From Nelumbo lutea (taxonomy: Eukaryota > Streptophyta > Magnoliopsida > Proteales > Nelumbonaceae), in NCBI GenBank assembly GCA_022828595.1, contig JAKGHH010000001.1, positions 211,805,848 to 211,869,847 of the forward strand: DNA of 64,000 bases, written 5' to 3'. Numbering within the stretch: position 1 is the first letter of the stretch; every line of letters starts with the position of its first letter. Shown here one piece after another: positions 1 through 11,119 of this stretch. A model generated the notes under the pieces. The model was not told where the DNA came from. It searched no databases and was given only the letters and a program-made list of their open reading frames with translations. The position numbers and the translations under genes are program-made.

Positions 1-648
1 ACAATGATGGATTGAATGTATATTTATTAAAGTTTAGGTGCTACTAAAATGATGTACTTGAAAATTATATAAAGACCTTAAGTGTCACTATACACAAAGT
101 ACAGAATACCAATATGTAATTTACACTTTCGATGCATATTATTGTTAAAGAGATTTATTGTAATTTATCTTTTTCTCTGAGAATAGTCTCGTATATAAGA
201 AAGTTTCATCAATCACATCAGTTTCGAATAGTCAATTTTTCTATACTTTTTGTACATTTTTCTTGCTTAGATTGAATATGTACTAGTTCAATAGTTTATT
301 CTTTTTAATAGACATATCCACGAATCCTTTCATGGAGTATTTCATTAATATAAAATCAAATTTGGAAGTAAGTAACTAATAAGACCAACTATAACATAGA
401 TTTGTAGTAATTGATTCATCATCAAATCGAGTTCCAAAACAACCAGCAACAAACCAGAACAAGAATTCTCCGAACACTTGCAACAAAACAAAAATCAACC
501 AACACCAGAAATTCTTACAGAAGCATTGCATTGACGACATGACAAAGTTCCTTCCCGAAGAAAAAGAGTTGCTGCTAGATGCAGTGTGGCCCAAAAACCT
601 ACCAACACGGAAAACAAGTTGAAAACAGGAAAAAAATCCTTCAAACTT
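1..648. other. AT-rich flank, no gene seen
   Basis: This stretch lies downstream of the B3 gene stop codon on the minus strand and probably holds its 3' UTR in the part nearest 648. The reading frames here have no recognisable protein similarity and low-complexity composition. I see no RNA gene or repeat with clear ends. Confidence 0.4.
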
Positions 649-3600
649 TCAACTGTTTGGTGGAATGATACGAACATCCATGACCAAACCTTCTGCCTTT
701 CCAGCAGAATCGAGCTCAAAGATGCATTTGTCTCCTTTCTTTAATTTGTTTTTAGACAAAAAATTGAACCAGCCATGTCCAATAAACAAGCGAGTATAGC
801 CATACTCCTCACGATTACGTAGTTCCACTGGCCATGACCGTCCCTTACAATCTCTTAGGTTCATGCTGCACCTGCCATATAAGTTATGTGCCATGGCAAA
901 TTGTTTTGGAATGACCTGCATCCAATACAAGCTTTTCATTCCACATTGTTATTATAACAATGTAAAGACCCGTTCACGGGTCGGGCTTTGGGCTTGGCTT
1001 TATACCGTTTCCGGTTCAGGCTTTTAACCAGGCCCATTTGCATTTTGACATAAGCCCAGCCCGAGCCCAGCCCATGAAACAGGATGAAGGAGTAACGATG
1101 CCACTCCACTCCTAAATTGAGCTGATCTGCTTTAGCCAATTTATGTTTATATTTTAGGCCCATCTGGGACGAATCAGCATTGATTGAGCTGATTTCAGTA
1201 AGCTGTTTTGAAGAACCTACTAAAAATAATCTCACTGGAAAAGTGGAAAGCTACTTTTTTTTGGCTGAATGGCAGTTTATTTGGGCTTTTCACGTTTTTC
1301 ACCAAATATAGCTTTTAGGCTTTCCTTGTGGGAACCACCTTGCAAAGCCAAAAGCTGCTGGCTGCTGCATATATAAAAGCCCTCCCAAAATGTTAGCTTA
1401 GTTACAGCATTTGTATGTTCAGAGAGTATATCTAAACTCAGAATGTATTTGGGGTGAACATTAGGTTAATTTGGTTAAAAACTAAACCAACTAATCTAAA
1501 GCTTTAGAAACTGAATTTCTAATTGGCAAAATTGAACCGAGACTGGATTTAGCTAAAGCCAAAATAACTAAACCAAAATTTTTGGTTAAAGCCAAACTTT
1601 GTTATACACACACAAACACACCAGATAAATTACTTAGATTCGGAAAAGATCCCCTTTCCATGAAGTTGAGTGATGAAAGAAGTTAATCTATCAAAATACC
1701 CATTCAAGAAACTTTTATAAAATGGCAATTGCAACAACAAAAATACAAAAAAAAAGCAAGAAACTTCTATGAAAACCTCTAATTGCAACAAAGATAACAT
1801 GTAATTAATATAAATTACACTGTAAAAATGGAAATAAAAGCATAGGTTTTAAAAACGAACCAGATAGGGGTCTGGTTATCAGTTTGAACAGTCCAATCAT
1901 TCGACCCGAACGGCTGGCCTATTCTGACAAAAAAATAAAAATATTAGAAAATGGTCAAAACCGTCCAAACGATTAACTGGCCAGTTCTACAGTTTGCTGA
2001 CCAAAATCAACGATTTGGGGGAAAACGGAACCAGTCAAGTGACCGATTCCCAGTTTTTCCAGTCTAACCGTCCGGTCCGGTCCAGCTTTGAAAACCATGA
2101 ATAAAAGAATGCTAAAAAATCATTGAAAACAAGGGTAGATTGGAGATTTAAAAAAGCTTAGATAGTCACATGAAAATCTTTTTCAAAATTAACTGATGGA
2201 GAGGGTCTTTGTTGTAATCTGAAAGTTCAAGGAAGTAATTAATACCACCCCAAAGTAGAGCACCAATCTGTAATTTATATAATATAAATATTATAATGAA
2301 ATTCAGTTACTTCGGTTTTTTTCGTCAATCAAAGTTCTAATTCTGAAAACTGAAACCAAGACCCATTTAAGCAAAAACTGAAATAAATATTTAACTGAAT
2401 AAGCTAAACTGACACATTGATTCAGTTTTATTTTTTATTCATGCAATTACACAACCATGGTAGCCCATCCCCATCCTGTTAACAGTACCCCCAAACTTGG
2501 AGTGAGATTTAATAATTTTAAGGAAGAATGATGGTTCAGTCCAGGGTCAGAATTTTTAAGCACCAAGTATAGTTGGGGTAAGTGGCAATTCAGAATTAAT
2601 GCCAATTTATAAGCAGGCATTAATGTATAGAATGGGAGTTTCTGACATTTTGAATGTTTATATATCTGCAGTAAAATTCAGAAATCTGCATTAGGCATAT
2701 CTGTATTTTTTCAGTAATTTAAATCCCTCTCTACTACAACACGTCAAAGATCCTACCGAGCTGCCATCAGGTGGCTAATTCTAAATTGTAGTGGTATATT
2801 ATCTCTTGCATAGCTAATACTTGTCATGTGTAACCAAGAACATTATATATAATATGGATATCGGTATCATATGGGAAAATCTACCATGGCGGAAAGATAT
2901 GATACATAAGTGCTTTAACCAATTAAAACCCACCCTTAAATTTTATAAATGAGGCCTGATTAGTTAACGGGTTTATGATACGGGGTTGACTGGTTACAAG
3001 CTTTTTTTAGATATCATTTCTTTGATATCATCGTGGAACTCAAATAGATATAGATACAAGAGTACAAAACCTTGTATTTTATATTATTTTGTATCAATTT
3101 ATACTGATGCCAAGGTTTTATATAGAATCTACGCACAAAAAAGGACTACAGAGGAAATGAGAAATCACCAGGTACTCAGAAATAATATTTGTTGCGTTAA
3201 TGGTGGTGTTGAAAAAGGGGCGTTGCCTTCTTTCTAGTTTTTCTTCTTCTTCTTCAAGTGGCCTTTTTCCTATATAAATAGTTCATAAGCCTATCAGTCA
3301 GTAAATACCAACCACGCAGAAAACCACATGAAATCAAGAACTATATTATAGAACCGAAAAAAAAAAATCAAAGAATCAAGAGAGAACTCACTTGTAGCAT
3401 TAGAATTTGAGTGATTAGGGTGAATGATTTCTTCTTGTCGTTTCATTGTTTCTTCCTGCTTGCGCTCTTCTCCAATAAAAGCAGGATGATATTCCTTTTG
3501 ACATGCGCTTGGATCAAATATCATGACATCGAAAACTAGGCGACCGTGATGCTGAAAAACCAGAAGATCTCCGACGTGAAGGTTGTGTTCCTTCACAAAA

Positions 3601-3964
3601 TCCTCCCAACCCTTCTCAAAATACATGTCTGTCTTCGCTGCTTCTCCCACTCCCTCTGACCTTCACATCCCATGAACCCTTGCAACTATTCAGTCTTGCC
3701 TCGTCTATCCAACTCTCTCCGGCGAGGTGCCTATTGAAAGCCGGCGGTATCTCCTACATTGCAGACGCAGGCAGCAGCTTAATCAATTATATACAAAAAG
3801 TCAATCCGAGTTTTATATGCTGAGATGCGTGTAAGAGAGGAGGAAAGAGGAAGATGACTTACGAGTTTTATGGAGGACGACGGTGAGAAGACCGTGTAGA
3901 AGCAACGCTTGTGTGGAGGAGCCAGTTTTAGCATTTTCAGGTTCTGTGGATTACCAGAAGGCAT
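649..3964 (-). CDS. B3-domain (REM-like) transcription factor gene, two B3 domains, probable frameshift
   Basis: Sequence-specific DNA-binding protein of the plant B3 superfamily, expected in the nucleus. Exon 1 (3964-3863) encodes 34 residues ending FSPSSSIKL and is followed by a perfect GTAAGT donor. Exon 2 (3753-3392) starts EIPPAFNRHLAGESW and joins in phase 0, giving the REM-type pattern IKL-EIPPAF. It continues to FEKGWEDFVKEHNLHVGDLLVF, the end of the first B3 domain, and ends at a GTGAGT donor. The last exon (915-649), after a TTGGATGCAG acceptor, encodes VIPKQFAMAH through GWFNFLSKNKLKKGD, a second B3 domain ending IIPPNS. A connecting exon carrying the start of the second domain should lie between 915 and 3392, but I could not place it. 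The first domain needs a one-base frame change near 3627-3665, so this may be a pseudogene or an assembly error. The family is clear; exact exon structure is not. Confidence 0.7.
944..962. repeat. 19-nt perfect palindrome near a splice acceptor
   Basis: Nine-base arms CATTGTTAT and ATAACAATG flank a single central T. It sits about 25 bases upstream (on the minus strand) of the acceptor of the last B3 exon. It could be a chance AT-rich hairpin or the remnant of a mobile-element end. Confidence 0.4.
963..1130. repeat. Degenerate GGGCTTGGGC-type repeat, probable MITE remnant
   Basis: This stretch has the runs of GGGCTTGGC and GCCCAGCCCGAGCCC typical of the hAT-type MITEs found with clear ends elsewhere in the window (for example 9742-10206). 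I cannot define termini or a target duplication here. It lies in the intron of the B3 gene. Confidence 0.35.
1841..2099. mobile_element. hAT-type MITE, CATGG family copy 1
   Basis: Short non-autonomous DNA transposon of 259 bp. It starts CATAGGTTTTAAAAAC and ends TTTGAAAACCATG, which are inverted copies of each other. It is flanked by a perfect 8-bp target duplication AATAAAAG (1833-1840 and 2100-2107), the size used by hAT transposases. The interior is rich in GGTCCGGTT and GAACC blocks. It lies in the long intron of the B3 gene. Four relatives sit in the peroxidase introns. Confidence 0.85.
2108..3240. other. Intron DNA of the B3 gene
   Basis: AT-rich sequence between the two recognised B3 domain exons. 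A missing exon for the start of the second B3 domain is expected somewhere between 916 and 3391, but no stretch here is convincing enough to call. The frame at 2986-3237 on the plus strand has no family resemblance. Confidence 0.4.
3627..3665 (-). other. +1 frame change inside the first B3 domain
   Basis: Reading from EIPPAF at 3753, the frame runs through GSWDVKV and then stops at a TGA just after DRHVF. The rest of the domain (TDMYFEKGWEDFV) is in the frame one base over. There is no plausible small intron between the two. The break is in the middle of the domain, so it would remove the remainder of the protein if real. Confidence 0.6.
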
Positions 3965-4212
3965 GGCTGGACCGTGTAGAGCAGCAGGTTGAATAGTTGG
4001 GTGGACGCTTCGATTTTCACCGCATCGTGGGTTGCGACTTGCGAGGAATCAACGCTGCATACCTCTCGACCCTTCGAATCCTGTCGATGTCGAGCGTGCA
4101 TCTCTGCAAGTCTGCAACTTCTGCAATTGGATGTAAATTACAGCATTAATTCTCGCCGACCGACCGTTGCTTCTTTCTCGCTAAAGAGAGACATAGGGTC
4201 AGGTCTTGTTTA
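3965..4212 (-). promoter_or_regulatory. Presumed promoter side of the B3 gene
   Basis: This is the region upstream of the B3 start codon on the minus strand, more GC-rich than its surroundings. I see no clear TATA box at a convincing distance, so the call rests only on position. Confidence 0.25.
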
Positions 4213-4476
4213 TCGGGGTGCAACTTGGGCAGGCCCACCCCGAACTCGACCGACGGGCTGGGCTTGGATTTTCGGTCTTCGGGTTATTTTTTAATTGATA
4301 AATTATTAAAAGGAAAAAATATAACGATTTAAATAAAAAAACAAAAAAACACAAGTATTTTTTTTCAACTATATATATATAGGGGCGATCCAAATCTAAT
4401 TATCTGATTCAAGGATCTGAAATAGGACCAGACTTTTGTATTGGATGGGGACATGATCCAACCCATTTGCACCCCT
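4213..4476. mobile_element. Degenerate hAT-type MITE
   Basis: The left end TCGGGGTGCAACTTGGGC and the right end CCATTTGCACCCCTA are imperfect inverted copies, resembling the TAGGGGTG termini of many plant hAT MITEs. The middle is an AT-rich A-tract and TATATA stretch. No matching 8-bp flank is visible, so this is either old or the ends are misplaced. Confidence 0.4.
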
Positions 4477-4860
4477 ATCTAGGCTTGGCATAGGCCCAAG
4501 TCCAACCTGAGTGCATCAAATTATAATGTAGACTCGGCTTAAGTTAGGAAGATTGAGCTTGCATTGGGCATGATCTAAGTTTGGGGCTTAGACCCAAATC
4601 TTCTAGAGGATTTAACTTTATGCTTGGTTGTCTAATTAGGAATGATTTTTTTTTTTTGGATAACTTTAACTTTTCTCAATCTTTGTAGCCACACTATAGA
4701 AAAAAAAAATCAATTGTTGGCGTCAAATTTCAATTTTCAACTCTTATATTTATAATAAAATTTAAAACAAATAGACCTTATGTTCTACAAATATAGATGG
4801 ATGAGTGTCACAGATTGACTCCTCCAACTTGGACAGTTGAACCTTTGGCTTGTGGGCTGT
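4477..4860. other. Intergenic, no feature recognised
   Basis: AT-rich DNA with homopolymer runs and scattered GGCCCAAG-type motifs from decayed repeats. No open frame of interest. Confidence 0.4.
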
Positions 4861-5406
4861 GGCCTAGAGGCAAAAACTATTCAGCCTCCAAGTTAGTTTT
4901 TAAAACAATGATATTTAGCTTAATAAATATTTGTTGGGTGAAGTAAATAATATTTATTTTAAAAGACAAATTACTTGATTAATTAACTATCTTTTTCAAT
5001 AGAAATAGATTATTTAGCTTAATAAATATCATTGAGTATTGTGGCCTAGAGGCAAAAACTATTCAGCCTCCAAGTTAGTTTTTAAAACAATGATATTTAG
5101 CTTAATAAATATTTGTTGGGTGAAGTAAATAATATTTATTTTAAAAGACAAATTACTTGATTAATTAACTATCTTTTTCAATATAAATAGATTATTTAGC
5201 TTAATAAATATCATTGAGTATTGTGGCCTAGAGGCAAAAACTATTCAGCCTCCAAGTTAGTTTTTAAAACAATGATATTTAGCTTAATAAATATTTGTTG
5301 GGTGAAATAAATAATGTTTATTTTAAAACACAAATTACTTGATTAATTAACTATCTTTTTAAATAGAAATAAATTATTTAGCTTAATAAATATCATTGAG
5401 TATTTT
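4861..5406. repeat. 182-bp tandem repeat, three copies
   Basis: The unit starting GGCCTAGAGGCAAAAACTAT begins at 4861, 5043 and 5225, an exact 182-bp period. Copies 1 and 2 differ by about one base (CAATAGAA versus CAATATAA), while copy 3 carries several changes. Each unit contains two related TTTAGCTTAATAAATAT blocks, so the unit itself looks like an older internal duplication. No coding potential. Confidence 0.9.
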
Positions 5407-5490
5407 CATTTCAATATAATTAATTTTTCTTAATAATCATAGTTTAATATAAGTATATCTAATGTATACAAAATTATAGTTAACTTGAAA

Positions 5491-5512
5491 TAGATATAGA
5501 TATAGATATAGA
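5491..5512. repeat. TAGATA microsatellite
   Basis: Short run of the six-base unit TAGATA in AT-rich DNA. Confidence 0.7.
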
Positions 5513-6169
5513 TAAAATTAATAAGTTTTAGGCAATTTAATGCAGTAATGGAGATGAAAGAAACTACCACCTTGGCACATTCTATTATTTTTTTTTTTAA
5601 GTTGAGAAGGGTAAAATGGCTTATTGCATTTGGACAATAAGTTGATTGTGTACAGATAATGCTAGGAATTGGAGATTATCCAAAATCCAACAAAATAAGA
5701 TCGGATTTTGAATAGAATCATGGGTTTGATGAGATTGGTTAAGAACCTCGGGCTGATTCGGAGTTGAGGTCTTAACATATAGGGCTAGGATGTTCTGATT
5801 TCAACCTGGGTTAATCTGGTCGGAGTTTAGTCCGTAAATAGAATACAGTCAATAAGTAGTTCCAAGATGTGTTTGGAATAAGTTTAGATAATTTCTGACC
5901 GGCCCCAATTACCCAGCCCAACCAGACTTGGAAATTTTTGGGATCGAGCAGCAATTTTTCTTCCAAGTCCACTCCGCATCAAGTCCCACATAATGCGGGC
6001 CAGGCCTGAGCCCTAAAATCCTAGGTCTAGACAGTCTGGCCCGATCAGAAAATTTCGTGTGCATTTGTGTTGTATAAATAATTATTATGGCATAATTATT
6101 ATTTATTATTATGTCAATGTATGTATAATAAATTATTATATATATTAGCGGGGACTTGTGAAAGTTAAA
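5513..6169. other. Intergenic with decayed GGGCC-rich repeats
   Basis: Moderate AT content. Between about 5880 and 6050 there are motifs such as GGCCCGATC and GGGCCAGGCCTGAGCCC that match decayed MITEs of the window. No termini can be defined. Confidence 0.35.
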
Positions 6170-6178
6170 TAATAGAAA

Positions 6179-7092
6179 TGGTCATTTACTAAAATACCTT
6201 TTATAGTTTCTTGGATTTATTAAAATTTATCCTATAGTTAGCATTTTACTAAAACACCACTTATAATTTGCAATAGATTTATTCAATCTTCCATTAGATG
6301 ACAGTGGAAAATGACAGTGTTGACCTAATGTTCATTTAAATAAATTTAATCAAAAGAAAATAAAAACAAAAATACCATTTTTTCCCTTAATAAGACACAT
6401 GCAACCACTCTATTGGCTATATTTGGTCAATTCTGTTTTCTACACAAAAGAGTATTAAGGGTATTTTTGGAATAAAAAATCATGGGTCTAATGGCAAAAA
6501 AGCACTCCTTAATGAAATTTTGTTAAGTAAATATGTTGGAAAATATATGGAATGTTTTAATAAAATGAAAACTATATGGTAGGTTTAAGTAAATATGTAA
6601 AGCTATAAGGTGTGTAGGAATGGCAACGGGGCGGGGATTATATTCCTGTCCCCGAACGTGATTCTTAAATTAACCACCACCCCCGATCCCCGACGGGGAT
6701 GGGTTCCCCGTGGGGACCCAAATCCCCAAAATATTTTTCAGATAATGGTATTATTTTTTAAAATAAATGTATATAAAATAAATAAAAATTTTAAATTATA
6801 AATAATATTTTAAATATGTTTTGATATATATATATATATATAATAAATAATATAATAGTATATTTATCATAAATAACATTTAATATATATAATTGGGGTC
6901 GGGGTCGGGGTTGGAGTCGGGGCCGGGGCGGGGACCTCAATCCCCTCTCCGACCCGAACTAGAGATTCCTATTAATCCCCATCCCTACCAAAACAATCCC
7001 CATCCCCAGGCCCCATCCGATCGGGGAAGTCAGGTCCCATCAGGGATGGGGAAAATTGTCATCCCTAAAGGTGTGTTTCTAGTAAATGACCA
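6179..7092. mobile_element. MITE with long inverted ends, split by a second MITE
   Basis: The left end TGGTCATTTACTAAAATACC and the right end, read in reverse complement TGGTCATTTACTAGAAACAC, form inverted repeats. The flank TAATAGAA (6170-6177) recurs after the element (7093-7100), giving a target duplication of 8 to 9 bp compatible with a hAT or Mutator-type origin. About 450 bp belong to this element; the rest is the inserted element at 6615-7067. There is no coding capacity. Confidence 0.75.
6615..7067. mobile_element. hAT-type MITE nested in another MITE
   Basis: A 453-bp element with ends TAGGAATGGCAACGGGG and, in reverse complement, TAGGGATGACAATTTTCC. It is flanked by a perfect 8-bp duplication AAGGTGTG (6607-6614 and 7068-7075), so insertion by a hAT transposase is well supported. 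The interior has GGGGTCGGGG-type runs at both sides and an AT-rich centre with a TATATA tract. It interrupts the right arm of the MITE at 6179-7092. Confidence 0.9.
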
Positions 7093-7100
7093 TAATAGAA

Positions 7101-8021
7101 GCACATAAGAGTACACAATTGTTTTATATTTTCAACTTTTTAAATAATTAATAATTATTCATATTTTAAATACTACTTTAATAATTTTTTTATAAATACA
7201 AAAATAACAATAATTAATTTCAATTAGGTTCACTCATCAAACTTATGAAATCGACCAACCCAGTCAACTTGACTTGAGTTGCTCAGTTTTCTAGTATTTT
7301 AGGTTAGCTTTGGTTCAAAAAATTTCCAATTCGACCAAGTTGGATCAGTTTTGGCCATTTGTAAACAACCAAAATTGAATGACCTAACCACGAATATATT
7401 AATATTTTATATTTTAAATATAATTTCTAATATGGAAAAGTGGAAAATTTCCCATATTTCTTAGTCTAAAATGCTTTATATCATAAATCTAATTTTTAAT
7501 AATTGCACTGTAATTTTTAAAAATAAATTTCATTTTTAAGTTTAAATCTTTTGAACCGACTGACCAAACCAAAAAATCGATCCAAACAGATACAATTTAA
7601 GTGGGTTGGATTTCACAAAAGGTCAATTGGTTTCAGTTGACCAACTTCCTAACCTAACCAAGTTAATTTGATTGGCCAAATAGCCTACGGCTGAACCGAA
7701 CCAACTCACGAACACTCATAATTTCAGCTAAATTAATAGTGTCATCTCTGATAACCAAGTTAATTTCTTTATTTTAACTATTTAAAATTCAGTTATGTTA
7801 AATACTTTTTATTTAAAATACTTATTTATTTAAATACTTAAATAATATGTAAATATTTAAAATTTAAAATATGAATTATTTATTGAATTTAATTATCCAT
7901 AAAATCATAATTTATACTATTATTCCATAGTTTCATTATTAACTTTGTAATATATTAAATTATTATTAATTTCAATATTATGTTATAGATATTTTTCTAC
8001 TTTGAAGAAATTTTTAAACTT
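7101..8021. other. AT-rich intergenic DNA
   Basis: Very AT-rich, with a short stretch of AACCGACC and CCAACC motifs near 7240-7700 from a decayed repeat of the GAACCGG type. No gene seen. Confidence 0.4.
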
Positions 8022-8359
8022 ATTACGTAATTTCATTATTTTCACTATTTAAAATATAGTTATGATAAATATTTGGTTATTTAGATATTTAAATAATCTA
8101 TAAAATATTTAAAATCTTTTGTTATTTGAATTATATTATCTAAAGCTATTACATATTATTAAATAGTTAAAAACACTTAAATTTATAGTCCGTACATAAT
8201 TTCGTTATTTTCACTATTTAAAATCTAGTTATGATAAATATTTAGTTACTTAAATATTTAAATAATCTATAAAATATTTAAGATCTTTTGTTATTTGAAT
8301 TTTATTTATTTAGAGCTATTGCATATTAATAAATATATAAAAAACATTTAAATTGATAG
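8022..8359. repeat. About 169-bp tandem duplication, AT-rich
   Basis: The block TTCACTATTTAAAAT starts at 8041 and again at 8210. Long shared tracts follow (TAATCTATAAAATATTTAA, TCTTTTGTTATTTGAATT). The two copies are moderately diverged. A weaker third relative may lie near 7770. Confidence 0.6.
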
Positions 8360-8720
8360 TCTAGAAAAAAAAAGCATAATTTAAATTGTTAGTACATAAT
8401 TTTGTGATATATTTTGTAAAAATATAAAATTATTTTTTGTGTTTTTAATAAATATTTTAAAGTTATTATATAATTCTGTTAGAATATTTAAATAATTTTT
8501 AAAATTTTTTAAATCTAAAATTTCTTTAGATATATATATAGATAAAAAGTAGGGGAGAGGATAAATAGGAATTAGAGATAATTTAGGAGAGAAACTCTCT
8601 ATTTGGAGATAAATAGGAATTAGTGATAATTTATAAGATAAATAGGACTTAGAGAAAATTTTGGAGAAAATAGGGGATAGTGGGGGAGCTACTTTAGGAT
8701 AAATTTTAGGAGAAGAGGTT

Positions 8721-8748
8721 ATAGATAGATATATATATATATATATAT

Positions 8749-8798
<50 letters not shown>
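8721..8798. repeat. Compound AT and GA microsatellite
   Basis: An ATAG and AT run is followed directly by about 48 bases of nearly pure GA repeats. It is polypurine on the plus strand. Confidence 0.9.
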
Positions 8799-9453
8799 TT
8801 TTCTGTAATTTTAATTAATATATGTTACAATATTTATACTAACATATTATGTATAATTTTTTTTAATTCTAATTACAAATTTAAATCAAATGTTCGGCTC
8901 AGCCCAGCTCGGACTCAGGCCTAGGATGTGGGTCAGAACGGACCCAAAAGCCCTAAATGCTATTATACTATCCTATAAAGCCAGGCTAACCCATGGGCCA
9001 TGATCATGCCTTGTGTGAAAATAAATTGATGGGCAGATTAGGGTTGGGCTTGGGCTTAGGCCCATACTCATGGATTGTGGACCGGGGTGAAGCAGAAACT
9101 AAGGGCAATCCGAGGCTTAGCTTGTAAGGAAATAAAGATGGGAGGAGGTAGTAAGATGGTTAGAAAGTACAGAATTTAATAAATAGAGCCGATTATGGCA
9201 AGCAAACGAGTTGTGAGTCTTTGTGACAACTAACGATATTCCTTTAAAAGCATCAAAGGACAATGCAGGGTGTAAATTGAGTTGGACAAAAGAAACCTTG
9301 TGCTGATTGGGTGCTTACACGAAATCATAAGGAACTAAGGAAGGTTGACTCTATATCAATTTCCTAGAGGGGAATCGCTATGTGTCCTACCTCAGAGGGC
9401 AATCTGGTCAATTTGCATCACATAGGAGGGTAGTTTGGTAACATTGCTAGATG
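8799..9453. other. Intergenic with a decayed GGCTCAGCCC repeat
   Basis: From about 8890 to 9110 there are GGCTCAGCCCAGCTCGG and GGGCTTGGGCTTAGGCCC motifs, a probable old MITE without definable ends. The remainder shows no gene. Confidence 0.35.
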
Positions 9454-9587
9454 ACTTGGATGCAATATGTAGAGCTGCAACAGGAGTTCAGCGCCCCACA
9501 ACATCGTCCCACAGCACATCACTTGGATGCAATATGTAGAGCTGTAACAGGAGTTCAGCGCTCCACAACATCGTCCCACAGCACATC
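9454..9587. repeat. 67-bp direct tandem duplication
   Basis: The unit starting ACTTGGATGCAATATGTAG occurs at 9454 and at 9521 and the two differ at about two positions. It ends CCCACAGCACATC. It is a recent local duplication with no coding frame that suggests a protein. Confidence 0.9.
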
Positions 9588-9741
9588 CTTTTTCATGTAT
9601 TGGGAACATCTCCCGATGATAGGACCAGAATTGATGATGTCATCATCAGGAGATGTTCTAAATACACAGGGGATGTGTTGTGGGACATTGTGGGATGCAT
9701 GTGAACTCTTCTAACAGTCCCTCATTAAACATGGTCTGACT

Positions 9742-10206
9742 TAAAGGTGTAAAGTGGGCCATGCCACGTAAAGTGCGGGCCATGTCATGCTGGCCCGTGG
9801 GTCATCACGAGTTGTGTTGTCCTCTCTGATGAAAAATTTGGGGGTCGGTCTAGTATGGCCCACGGCCGAGGCTTGTGCGAGCCTATGCTATGTCACGGGC
9901 CGGGTTAGCCCGTGGGCCAAGCCTTGATCCAAGTCAAGCCATGAACCGGGCCAAATCTATTTTTGCCTATTTATTTAAAAAAATTGAAAAAAAAAACCTT
10001 AAAATTTTAATTTTATATGAATTTTGATGTATATAATATACAATAATTAAATAAATTAGTATAATAAAATTGAAAACAATTGTTTATTTTATTAATATAT
10101 TCTATAATATATATAAATATATATAAATATATATAAATAATATATATAGCCATACTGGGCCAGGCCGGGCTGGGCCACAAACGGCACGACCCGATTTACA
10201 CCTCTA
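9742..10206. mobile_element. hAT-type MITE, TAAAGGTGTAAA family
   Basis: A 465-bp element with left end TAAAGGTGTAAAGTGGGCC and right end, in reverse complement, TAGAGGTGTAAATCGGG. The flanks GTCTGACT (9734-9741) and GTCTAACT (10207-10214) match at 7 of 8 bases, as expected for an ageing 8-bp hAT target duplication. Both arms are GGGCC-rich and the centre holds an ATATATAAAT tract. Confidence 0.85.
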
Positions 10207-10214
10207 GTCTAACT

Positions 10215-10518
10215 TGACTGGGTCATTAACACCCGTACAAATCGGACCAACCTGGGGAACCGTTACGAGATCCATGAGTGATCAATCCAACCCCATGTCA
10301 TGTCTAATGTCTCTTGCAAGGTGCCAACCTGCGAGTTGATAATGTCTCCTGTTGGTGGTAGTAGAGACTTGGAATTAATCCCTCCCCTATAAATAGGTGA
10401 GCGTCTTAAAAGTACCACTCTTTCAATTTTCTCTATTCTCTAGACTTTCATCAGGTTGGGAGATGTTCCCATTGTATGCTGAGATGTGCACCAATGCGAA
10501 TTCCTAATAATGGATCTT
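10215..10518. other. Intergenic with an isolated TATA-like motif
   Basis: CCCTATAAATAGG near 10386 followed by a pyrimidine-rich stretch resembles the promoter part of an LTR or gene. No downstream open frame or LTR partner is visible, so nothing firmer can be said. Confidence 0.3.
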
Positions 10519-10790
10519 TAGGGGTGGCAACGAGCCGAGCTTTTCATGAGCTATTCGAGCTTGGCTTGGCTTGGTTTCAATCAAGCTCGAGCCTATTAGA
10601 GCTTGGCTTGTGAGACGGTATAATTATTATATTTCTTATTTTTTAAATATCAAATAAAAGTATTTTTATATATAATTTTTTATTTTTATAAAATATTTTT
10701 TCTCAACGTCGAGCTCGAGCTCAAGGTTCTGGTTCAAACCAAGATTGAGCCTCATACTATTCGGCTTGGATCGGCTCGAATCCACCCCTA
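10519..10790. mobile_element. hAT-type MITE, TAGGGGTGG family
   Basis: The ends TAGGGGTGGCAACGAGCC and, in reverse complement, TAGGGGTGGATTCGAGCC are good inverted repeats, and GAGCTCGAGC-type motifs fill both arms. The flanks TGGATCTT and ATGTCAAT do not match, so the target duplication is lost or an end is rearranged. A relative lies at 12861-13216. Confidence 0.65.
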
Positions 10791-11073
10791 ATGTCAATAG
10801 AATAAAATGCCCCAAATACAAAAAAAAAAAAAAAAAAAAAAACAGTATTGGATTACAAAGCATAGGAGTTTGATGTTCTGTACAACCGATTATCGTATTG
10901 TATTTACTTCTGCTACAAAGCCAATCGAGTCTAAAGAGGAAGATCAGAATGTTGTTGTTTGTTATTGTGCAACTTATTTTGCTGGTTTTGAGGGTTATTT
11001 GGAATTTTGAAAAGAAAATGAATTGATTGATCTTTTGGTAAATCGTAATTACACCTATACTAAAACAAGGATA

Positions 11074-11076
<3 letters not shown>

Positions 11077-11107
<31 letters not shown>
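11077..11107. repeat. AT dinucleotide run at the Helitron 5' end
   Basis: About 30 bases of AT repeat directly after the terminal TCTA of the Helitron. Confidence 0.85.
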
Positions 11108-11109
<2 letters not shown>

Positions 11110-11119
11110 TAAAGGAAGG

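Noticed and set aside
3989..4294. Plus-strand open frame of 101 codons upstream of the B3 gene
   Set aside because: Runs into a MITE and has no recognisable domain; probably chance in a GC-richer stretch.
10380..10470. TATAAATAGG followed by a pyrimidine tract, suggesting a gene promoter
   Set aside because: No downstream coding sequence and no LTR partner.
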